Source: Frankiaceae bacterium
GTDB lineage: Bacteria; Actinomycetota; Actinomycetes; JAVEEB01
Length of the DNA: 15,887 bases
Assembly (NCBI GenBank): GCA_030840665.1
Contig: JAVEEB010000282.1
Coordinates: 1-15,887, forward strand
Direction: 5' to 3'
Shown: positions 1 through 6,345 of the stretch, one piece after another
How positions within the stretch are numbered: position 1 is the first letter of the stretch
Layout of the letters: each line of letters begins with the position of its first letter
Position numbers and translations under genes: made by a program
The notes under the pieces: model-generated
Told to the model about the DNA's origin: nothing
Database searches by the model: none
The model's input: the letters and a program-made list of their open reading frames with translations, nothing else

Positions 1-1598
1 CCGGAGACCGGCACGCCGAGGACCGACATGGACGACGGCCACATGCGCCGGGGGTCGACCGGCACCCCCGGCTTGGCGAGCTGCTCCCCCGCGTCCGTCA
101 CGGCGGCGTCGGCCACGTCGATGTCGAGGGTGCCGCCGCGGCAGTTGTCGCACCGGCCGCAGTCCGACGCGCCCGGATCGTCGAGCTGCTCGCGCAGGAA
201 GCGCATGCGACACGAGGTGGTCGCGATGTAGGCGAGCATCGCCTGCTGCTCGTCCTCGCGGACGCGGGCGACCTTCGCGTACCGGTCCGCGTCGTACTCC
301 CACGGCTCCCCGGTCGCCTGCCAGCCCCCGGTCACCCGGCGAACGGCGCCGTCGACGTCGAGCACCTTGAGCATCGACTCGAGCCGCGTGCGTGAAAGGT
401 CGACCAGCGGCTCGAGCGCGGCGGTGCTCAGCGGCTTTCCCGCCTCGGTGAGCGCCGCGAGCGCGTCGCGGACGGCGCGCTCCGGGGGAAAGCCTGTCGA
501 TGCGAAGTAGTCCCAAACCGCTCGGTCCTCATCGCCCGGCAGCAGCACGACCTGAGCGGACGCGACGCCGCGGCCGGCTCGACCGACCTGCTGGTAGTAC
601 GACACCGGGCTGCTCGGCGCCCCGAAGTGGATGACGAATCGCAGGTCCGGCTTGTCGAAACCCATCCCCAGCGCGCTCGTCGCCACGAGCGCCCGCACCT
701 TGTTGGTCAGGAGGTCGTCCTCTGCTGCGAGGCGCTCCGCCTGCTCGGTCTGCCCGCTGTAGGCCCGGACCGCGTGGCCGTGCTCGCGCAGGTAGGCGGC
801 GACTTGCTGCGTGGCCGCGATCGTCAGCGCGTAGATGATGCCCGAGCCGTCCGTCGTACGAAGGAACGCGTCGAGCCAGGCGAGACGGTGAGCCGTCGAC
901 GGCAGCCGGGCCACGTCCAGCGACAAGCTTTCGCGGTCAAGCGTGCCGCGCAGGACCAGGACGTCGGCCGCCGCTCCGGTGCCCAGCTCGAGCACGTGCG
1001 CGACGTCCTCCACGACACGTGAGTTGGCCGTGGCGGTGGTCGCCAGGACCGGGATGCCCTCGGGGAGCTCGCCGAGGAGAGTCCGCAGGCGGCGGTAGTC
1101 GGGCCGGAAGTCGTGGCCCCAGTCGGAGATGCAGTGCGCCTCATCGACGACGAGCAGGCCGCAGGTCGCGGCGAGCTGCGGCATCACGTTGTCCCGGAAG
1201 CCCGGGTTGTTGAGACGTTCCGGGGACACGAGCAGCACGTCGACCTCACCGGCGCGCACCGCGTCGTACGTCGCGTCCCACTCGACGAGGTTCGTCGAGT
1301 TGACGGTGACCGCCGTGACCCCGGCGCGCTGCGCGGCGGCGATCTGGTTGCGCATCAGGGCCAGCAACGGGCTGACGATGACGGTGGGCCCGCCCCCTTG
1401 GGCGCGCAGGAGCGCCGTCGCGATGAAGTAGACAGCCGACTTGCCCCAACCGGTGCGCTGCACCACCAGGGCGCGGCGGCGATGGACCACCAGCGCCTCG
1501 ATCGCGGTCCACTGGTCCTCGCGCAGCGTGGCGTCGGGACCGGCGAGCGCGCGCAACTGCGCCTCGGCGTCGTCGCGCAGGGAGGTCAAGGCAGGCAT
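1..1598 (-). CDS. recQ: RecQ-family ATP-dependent DNA helicase (C-terminus beyond window)
   Basis: This encodes a 3'-5' superfamily 2 DNA helicase that would unwind recombination and replication intermediates. The 532 visible residues begin at ATG 1598 and stay open to base 1. Seen motifs are Walker A GWGKS (residues 50-54), motif Ia around SPLLALMRNQ, DEAH (152-155) followed by the RecQ aromatic-rich loop (CISDWGHDFRPDY), motif III TTATAN, and motifs V/VI (TSALGMGFDKPD, QQVGRAGR). A RecQ zinc site follows with C463, C480, C483 and C486 (CxxCxxC). The RQC winged-helix or other C-terminal part lies outside the window. No Shine-Dalgarno precedes the ATG, but TACGGT (minus strand, 1605-1610) sits six bases upstream, which suits a leaderless transcript. 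Family assignment is very secure. Which RecQ paralogue this is cannot be told, because the C-terminus is missing. Confidence 0.95.
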   Translation of the reverse strand, partial: MPALTSLRDDAEAQLRALAGPDATLREDQWTAIEALVVHRRRALVVQRTGWGKSAVYFIATALLRAQGGGPTVIVSPLLALMRNQIAAAQRAGVTAVTVNSTNLVEWDATYDAVRAGEVDVLLVSPERLNNPGFRDNVMPQLAATCGLLVVDEAHCISDWGHDFRPDYRRLRTLLGELPEGIPVLATTATANSRVVEDVAHVLELGTGAAADVLVLRGTLDRESLSLDVARLPSTAHRLAWLDAFLRTTDGSGIIYALTIAATQQVAAYLREHGHAVRAYSGQTEQAERLAAEDDLLTNKVRALVATSALGMGFDKPDLRFVIHFGAPSSPVSYYQQVGRAGRGVASAQVVLLPGDEDRAVWDYFASTGFPPERAVRDALAALTEAGKPLSTAALEPLVDLSRTRLESMLKVLDVDGAVRRVTGGWQATGEPWEYDADRYAKVARVREDEQQAMLAYIATTSCRMRFLREQLDDPGASDCGRCDNCRGGTLDIDVADAAVTDAGEQLAKPGVPVDPRRMWPSSMSVLGVPVS

Positions 1599-1648
1599 TG
1601 GGCGACCGTACGCCGAACGCCCGACAGCACGGACAGCGCGTGGCGCCC

Positions 1649-1686
1649 TGTGGATGAGGACAGCGACCGCGCGAACCTGTGGACGA
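1649..1686 (+). repeat. Direct repeat of two DnaA-box-like motifs between recQ and the DUF1345 gene
   Basis: CCTGTGGATGAG and CCTGTGGACGAG occur in the same orientation. Their TGTGGA(T/C)GA cores are at 1649-1657 and 1678-1686, 29 bp apart. Each core differs at one position from the reverse complement of the actinobacterial DnaA box TT(G/A)TCCACA. They lie in the 129-bp divergent spacer. A role as DnaA-responsive sites is only inferred, since two near-matches may be a coincidence in GC-rich spacer DNA. Confidence 0.35.
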
Positions 1687-1727
1687 GTTCTGGCGTGCTC
1701 CCACGATCTTGCGGGTAACCGGCCGGG

Positions 1728-2408
1728 ATGACCGACTTGCCGAGTGCCCGCGACCTCGCCGCCACCCCCACCCCGGGAGGTGGGACATCGTCCACGACCC
1801 GGCTGGCGGTCTCCGCCGTGGTCGGCCTCGTGGCAGGCGTCGCCGTGGGCCTTCCGGCGAAGTGGCCGCTCGGGATCCTGGCCGGCTGGATCGCCGGCGG
1901 CCTGACGTACGAGCTGTGGCTCTGGCTGACGATCCGCGGCATGGACGCCGGTCAGACCGCGAGCCATGCCGTGCGCGAGGACCCCGGACGCGCGATGACC
2001 GATGTCGCGGTCCTGCTGTCCGCGGTCGCCAGCCTCCTGGCCGTGGGGCTGGTGGTCGCGGGTTCCAGCTCTACGCACGGCCTCGACAAGGCTGTGCACG
2101 TCGCGGCGAGCGTGGTCGGCGTGGTCGTCGGCTGGGCGCTCGTGCATCTGTCGTACACGACGCGGTATGCCCGCCTGTACTACACGGGCGTCGACGGAGG
2201 CATCGACTTTCAGGAGGAAGACCCGCCGCAGTACATGGACTTCGCCTACGTCGCGTTCACCATCGGCATGACGTTCCAGGTGTCGGACACCGACCTGCAG
2301 ACAAAGGAGATCCGCAGCACCGCGCTGCACCATGCGCTGCTGGCCTACCTGTTCGGCGCCGTCATCGTGGCGTCGACGATCAACGTGCTCGCCGGGCTGG
2401 CCAAGTAG
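1728..2408 (+). CDS. DUF1345 family integral membrane protein
   Basis: This is a 226-residue membrane protein of unknown function. Five probable membrane spans are visible: about residues 24-42, 46-68, 90-112, 122-143 and 196-222. The DUF1345 hallmark is the conserved stretch with DFAYVAFTIGMTFQVSDTDL, followed by an IRxxxLxHALLAYLFG segment and a final span with STINVLAGL. A polar loop with a tyrosine-rich segment (TTRYARLYYTG) lies between spans 4 and 5. It starts at ATG 1728 without a clear ribosome binding site and is divergent from recQ. Its stop lies 5 bp from the stop of the opposite-strand small gene. The family is widespread in bacteria but has no established biochemical role, so none is proposed. 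Family call is confident. Confidence 0.85.
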   Translation: MTDLPSARDLAATPTPGGGTSSTTRLAVSAVVGLVAGVAVGLPAKWPLGILAGWIAGGLTYELWLWLTIRGMDAGQTASHAVREDPGRAMTDVAVLLSAVASLLAVGLVVAGSSSTHGLDKAVHVAASVVGVVVGWALVHLSYTTRYARLYYTGVDGGIDFQEEDPPQYMDFAYVAFTIGMTFQVSDTDLQTKEIRSTALHHALLAYLFGAVIVASTINVLAGLAK

Positions 2409-2413
2409 CCGGC

Positions 2414-2677
2414 TCAGTCCTGGCCGGCCGCCGCGTCGCCCCCGGAGCCGTCCTTCGGGAGATCTTCGCTCGGGAGATCTTTGTTCGCGAGACCGTTGTT
2501 TGCGAGATCGTTGTTCGCGAGGTCGTCGGGTCGATTCTGCTTGCCCGCTGCTCGCCGATCCGTGCCGAGCTTGCGGCGCTCCGGCAACCCTTTTTCACGG
2601 CGCGTCAGGTCGATGAGCCGACGCCTTTCCTGCGCCCGCTTCTCATCGTCAGACTGGCTCTCCGGCGTTGCGCTCAT
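2414..2677 (-). CDS. Small hydrophilic hypothetical protein with a pentapeptide tandem repeat
   Basis: This is an 87-residue, highly charged protein of unrecognised family. The N-terminal half is rich in Arg, Glu and Lys (RRRLIDLTRREKGLPERRK, about 18-36) and could form a helix. The C-terminal third (54-73) is four units of a five-residue repeat: ANNDL, ANNGL, ANKDL, PSEDL. It then ends in a Gly/Ala/Asp tail, which looks disordered. No signal peptide or membrane span is present. The start ATG at 2677 has a good upstream GAGAGG/GAGG purine tract six bases away, and a plausible promoter lies at 2730-2757; these are the main reasons to believe it is real. It is convergent with the DUF1345 gene. 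Function unknown; expression is unproven. Confidence 0.6.
   Translation of the reverse strand: MSATPESQSDDEKRAQERRRLIDLTRREKGLPERRKLGTDRRAAGKQNRPDDLANNDLANNGLANKDLPSEDLPKDGSGGDAAAGQD
2459..2527. repeat. 15-bp tandem repeat, four full units plus a partial
   Basis: Units begin at 2459, 2474, 2489 and 2504: GAGATCTTCGCTCGG, GAGATCTTTGTTCGC, GAGACCGTTGTTTGC and GAGATCGTTGTTCGC. A partial GAGGTCGTC follows at 2519-2527. The unit length is a multiple of three, so copy-number change would keep the frame of the minus-strand 87-residue ORF and add or remove five residues. The tract is visibly more AT-rich than its surroundings. Confidence 0.85.
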
Positions 2678-2729
2678 GTCAGTCCTCTCTCGTTCGACAT
2701 CGGGCGGGCAGGCGCGCGAACACGTTTCG

Positions 2730-2757
2730 TTAATGCGCCTCGCCGGGGGGATATCAA
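2730..2757 (-). promoter_or_regulatory. Possible sigma-70-type promoter for the 87-residue protein
   Basis: On the minus strand TTGATA (2752-2757, five of six to TTGACA) is followed after 16 bases by CATTAA (2730-2735, weak match to TATAAT). This is about 53 bases upstream of the ATG at 2677. It rests on pattern match only. Confidence 0.3.
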
Positions 2758-2840
2758 GCGCAGACTAGCGGTCGACGCATGGCCGGAGCATGTCGACGGC
2801 CCGCGCGTCGTGTGAGTTTCACGAAGGGAGGCTGACGAAT

Positions 2841-5800
2841 ATGGTGACCGTCGGCGTTCTCACGAATCTCATCGGCGGCGGCTACCACGGTGAGGTCATC
2901 GGCGCGATCTCCCACGCTGCCTCCCGCTTGGGTGCTCGCTTGATCGTGGTGCAGTCGCTGCCGGCCGGCCTGGCAGCCAACGCTCGCGACGACCCGCCGG
3001 CCCCATTCCTGACCGACGCCACGGCACGGGCGGTCGTCGACGGCTGGCTCGTGCTGCCCTGGGCGGCTCAGGCCGCCGCGATCGCCGATCTGGTGTCCAC
3101 CGGCACGCCGATCGTCGGCATCAGCACCCAAGTGCCGGGCGGGTCGGCCGTCGTGCCGGACAACGCAGCTGGGACCCGTGCCGCCGTCGACCACCTGCTG
3201 GCACACGGCCATCGATCGATCGCTTTCGTTGGGTGGCTCGGGCAGGACGACATTCGCGAACGCTACGAGGCGTACCGCGCGGCAATGGTGACGGCAGGGC
3301 TTCCGATCCTGTTGTACGAAGCCACGGACAACGTCGAATCGGGCGGGCGGGCCGCGGCTGCGCTGATGTTTGCCGACGGCCTGCGCTGCACGGCGACTCT
3401 GGCGGCGACCGACCTCAACGCGCTCGCGTTGTCGTGGGCGCTCGCCGCCGCGGGCGTGCAACTCCCGGCCGGCCAAGCGGTCATCGGCTTCGACGACATC
3501 GAGACCGGAGCGCACGCGGACCCTCCGCTCACGTCTGTCCGTGTGCGCCACCGAACCCTGGCGGCCGAAGCGACACTGTCGTTGTTGCGGATCGTCGCGG
3601 GCAAGGACCCACGCGAGGGCATCAAGCGCATTGCCACGAGCATCGTGATCCGCGAATCCTGCGGATGCGAGTCGGTCACGACCCGACACCGCACGACATC
3701 GACCGGCGCGTCGGCCATCGACGCAAAGGCGCAGTTGCGCGAGTCCGTCGACGAGTGCATGGCGGGGTTGTCGCCGGCGGACCTGACGCCCGCGGGGGCC
3801 GGTCGGACCTTCGATCTCGTGCAGCACATCAGCGAGATCATCGACGCAGCCGCGGTCGCCCTGACCCCGGGTGACCAGGCGACGTTGGCGGGCCTCGTCA
3901 CGGAACTCGTCGGCCAGCCGTCGGAGCGGACGCAGCTTGTCGGTGTCGTCGAGGCCATCAAGACCTACGCGGACGCGGTCGGCAGTGGGCAGCGGCCGTT
4001 GAGTGACACCGCTGTCGCTCGCATCTACGACACCGTCGCCGTCGCCAGTTCGGCGATCTCCGATCTGCAGGCCCGGGTCAACCTGGGCGGCAATGCAGGT
4101 CTGAGGACCGCGCTCAACGAGCAGTACGAAGTCGTCCTCGATCTGCTGCGCAACGTCGAGGAAGACCCACGTGATTTGTTGTGGATGCGCGAGACGGCGA
4201 TCGGCTCTGCGTGCCTCGGCCTGTGGACCAACGATGAGGCTCCGCGCCGGCTCCGGGTCGCGGGCGTCTTCGGATCCGACTCGGCGAAGGCGTCGGTCAA
4301 TGGCACCACGGTCAGCGCCGACCTCTTTCCCCCACTGGAGTTTCTGGCCGGAATGCGGCACCCGGCAAGTGACGTGGTGTTCGTCATCCCGGTCCTGGTC
4401 AACACCACCGAGTGGGGGCTGCTGGCGCTGACTGCCTCGATCGACGACCGGACGACGCCGCGGGAAAGCTTCAACTACTGGGCGGCCCTTCTTGCCGTCG
4501 CACTCGAACAGGCGGCCCTGCTGGACTCGCTTCGCCGCAATAGTGAGGCGCTCACCGAATCAGTTGAACGCGAGCGCGAGCTGACCGAGAGTATCCGGCA
4601 GAGCGAGACACGCTATGCACTCGCGGCGGCAGCGGCCAGCGACGGGCTGTGGGACTGGGATGTCGAGAGCGGCCAAGTGTTCTGGAGCCCACGACTGCGC
4701 GGAATTCTCGGGTACGAGGAGGCCAACTACTACTCGAACGTCGAGGAGTGGTTCGCGTCCGTGCACCCTGACGATGTCGCCTCGTTGCGGGCGCGCATCG
4801 ACATGCGGCGCAAGCGCGGGCCGAGGCGGATGGAACACGAATACCGCATGCAGAGGGCCGACGGCAGTTACATCTGTGCCCTCACCCGGGCGATCGACGT
4901 CCGAGGCGACGACAACGTCGTGACACGCGTTGTCGGGTCGTTCACCGACGTCACGGTACGCAAGGCGCTCGAGGAACAACTACGCCAAGGCGCCTTGTAC
5001 GACGCGATAACCGGCCTCCCGAATCGGACGCTCTTCGTCACGCAGGTCGAGAAGGCCATCGCTCAGGCGAAGCGGTCGGCCGACTACCGGTTCGTCGTCC
5101 TCTTTCTCGACCTCGACGGCTTCAAGGTGGTGAACGACAGCTTGGGTCACGCCATCGGTGACCTGATGCTCAACGAGGTCGGGGTTCGCGTCCGCACGGT
5201 GTTGCGCGACGGCGACACCGGTGCCCGGTTCGGCGGCGACGAGTCCGCCGTCCTGCTGACGGGCGTCGACATCGCCGGCCACCACGTCGTCGTGACGGCC
5301 AGTGTGGGCGTCGCCGGTGCACAGGGTGGCGTCGGCACTCAGCAGGCCGCCGAGGACATCATCCGCGATGCGGACATCGCCATGTATCGCGCGAAGTCCA
5401 CCGAGCCGGGCACCCACGCCGTGTTCGACATCCGGATGCACGAGCGCGCGGTGCAACGGTTGCGCACGGAAGTCGAGCTGCGACAGGCGATTCGCCTGGG
5501 CCAGCTTGAAGTGCACTATCAGCCGATCGTCGAGTTCACGACGGGCACGATCCGCCGGGTCGAAGCGCTCCTGCGGTGGCGTCACCCCGACCGCGGCCTG
5601 CTTCCACCGTCGAGTTTCCTGGCCGTGGCGGAGGAAGCCGGCCTCATGATCCCGATCGGCCACTGGCTCCTGGCGGAGTCGTGTCGCGCCCTCGCGGGTT
5701 GGCGCAGGGAGAAGGCGTGCCGCGGGGACGTCTCCGTGAGCGTCAACGTCTCCCATCGCGAGTTCTGGCACGGCAGTCTGGTCGAGAGCGTCCACGAGGC

Positions 5801-6281
5801 CCTGCGTGCGGCGGGCCTGCCGCCCGAGTCGCTGACGCTGGAGATCACCGAAGGCGTGATCATGGACCAGCCCGAGCAAGCGATGCGAACGCTCGTTCAA
5901 CTGCGCGACGCGGGCGTCGGTCTGCACATCGACGACTTCGGCACCGGCTATTCGTCGCTGCAATCGCTGCACCGTTTCCCGATTCGCGCGTTGAAGATCG
6001 ACCAGTCGTTCGTCGCGGACGTGACGACGGACTCTCGCAGCAGGGAATTGATCAGGACCATCGTGATGATGGGAGCCAACCTCGGCGTTCACGTCATCGC
6101 CGAGGGCATCGAGTCGATGGAACAACGCGACGCACTGGTGTCCATCGGCTGCGTCGAGGGCCAGGGCTTGTGGTACTCAGCGGCACTCCCTGGTGACCAG
6201 ATCAGTGAGATCCTGAGCCGGCCCGCGCCGCTCGTCGGCAGGCCGCCGCGGTCCATCGGGCGGAGCGGACCGCCCGAGTGA
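2841..6281 (+). CDS. c-di-GMP phosphodiesterase: LacI-like sensor, GAF-like, PAS, degenerate GGDEF, EAL
   Basis: This 1146-residue protein is predicted to hydrolyse cyclic di-GMP in the cytoplasm. Residues 1-276 resemble the periplasmic-binding-protein-like ligand domain of LacI/GalR regulators (GVLTNLIGG, HGHRSIAFVG, VIGFDD, ending in RESCGC) but lack a helix-turn-helix. Residues 277-440 are helical. About 440-570 look GAF-like and lead into a helical linker. A PAS domain spans about 591-714. GGDEF (about 718-868) has the RxxD site (789-792) but reads GGDES (798-802) and lacks about 23 residues before VTASVG. The EAL domain (about 880-1130) keeps E908-A-L, VNVS, LEITEG, DDFGTGYSS (from D1031), the LKIDQSFV lysine and AEGIE, so it should be active. 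Start ATG 2841 is chosen because GGGAGG (2826-2831) lies nine bases upstream and the binding-protein fold starts here. The ATG-less extension to 2790 is less likely. No signal peptide or membrane span is seen. Confidence 0.93.
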   Translation: MVTVGVLTNLIGGGYHGEVIGAISHAASRLGARLIVVQSLPAGLAANARDDPPAPFLTDATARAVVDGWLVLPWAAQAAAIADLVSTGTPIVGISTQVPGGSAVVPDNAAGTRAAVDHLLAHGHRSIAFVGWLGQDDIRERYEAYRAAMVTAGLPILLYEATDNVESGGRAAAALMFADGLRCTATLAATDLNALALSWALAAAGVQLPAGQAVIGFDDIETGAHADPPLTSVRVRHRTLAAEATLSLLRIVAGKDPREGIKRIATSIVIRESCGCESVTTRHRTTSTGASAIDAKAQLRESVDECMAGLSPADLTPAGAGRTFDLVQHISEIIDAAAVALTPGDQATLAGLVTELVGQPSERTQLVGVVEAIKTYADAVGSGQRPLSDTAVARIYDTVAVASSAISDLQARVNLGGNAGLRTALNEQYEVVLDLLRNVEEDPRDLLWMRETAIGSACLGLWTNDEAPRRLRVAGVFGSDSAKASVNGTTVSADLFPPLEFLAGMRHPASDVVFVIPVLVNTTEWGLLALTASIDDRTTPRESFNYWAALLAVALEQAALLDSLRRNSEALTESVERERELTESIRQSETRYALAAAAASDGLWDWDVESGQVFWSPRLRGILGYEEANYYSNVEEWFASVHPDDVASLRARIDMRRKRGPRRMEHEYRMQRADGSYICALTRAIDVRGDDNVVTRVVGSFTDVTVRKALEEQLRQGALYDAITGLPNRTLFVTQVEKAIAQAKRSADYRFVVLFLDLDGFKVVNDSLGHAIGDLMLNEVGVRVRTVLRDGDTGARFGGDESAVLLTGVDIAGHHVVVTASVGVAGAQGGVGTQQAAEDIIRDADIAMYRAKSTEPGTHAVFDIRMHERAVQRLRTEVELRQAIRLGQLEVHYQPIVEFTTGTIRRVEALLRWRHPDRGLLPPSSFLAVAEEAGLMIPIGHWLLAESCRALAGWRREKACRGDVSVSVNVSHREFWHGSLVESVHEALRAAGLPPESLTLEITEGVIMDQPEQAMRTLVQLRDAGVGLHIDDFGTGYSSLQSLHRFPIRALKIDQSFVADVTTDSRSRELIRTIVMMGANLGVHVIAEGIESMEQRDALVSIGCVEGQGLWYSAALPGDQISEILSRPAPLVGRPPRSIGRSGPPE

Positions 6282-6298
6282 CGCGTAAGGAATCCGTC

Positions 6299-6308
6299 AC
6301 ATCGATGT
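6299..6308. promoter_or_regulatory. 10-bp palindrome upstream of the molybdopterin oxidoreductase
   Basis: ACATCGATGT is a perfect palindrome 38 bp before GTG 6346. A separate inverted repeat, GTGACG (6278-6283) with CGTCAC (6295-6300), overlaps the end of the phosphodiesterase gene. It has no following T-run, so it is not a classical terminator. Operator function is only possible. Confidence 0.25.
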
Positions 6309-6345
6309 CGTCGCAATCCGGCGACGGCCAGCGGACAATCAGTTG

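Noticed and set aside
2771..2797. Two GTCGAC and two CATG sites forming an imperfect dyad before the phosphodiesterase
   Set aside because: Each half is itself a short palindrome, so the apparent dyad needs a bulge and is weak evidence for an operator.
2790..2840. Upstream start for the phosphodiesterase (17 extra residues)
   Set aside because: GGGAGG lies nine bases before ATG 2841, and the ligand-binding fold begins at that Met; the extension has no site of its own.
2754..4361. Long minus-strand open frame of 535 codons opposite the phosphodiesterase
   Set aside because: It is antisense to a gene with clear domains; the product is Arg/Asp/Gly-rich low-information sequence with no motif, typical of GC-rich shadow frames.
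4980..6125. Minus-strand open frame of 381 codons opposite the GGDEF-EAL part
   Set aside because: It mirrors strongly conserved EAL motifs on the plus strand and shows no protein-like domains.
6278..6300. GTGACG/CGTCAC stem at the end of the phosphodiesterase gene as a terminator
   Set aside because: The stem is short, overlaps the stop codon and has no T-run; it is within what chance allows in GC-rich DNA.
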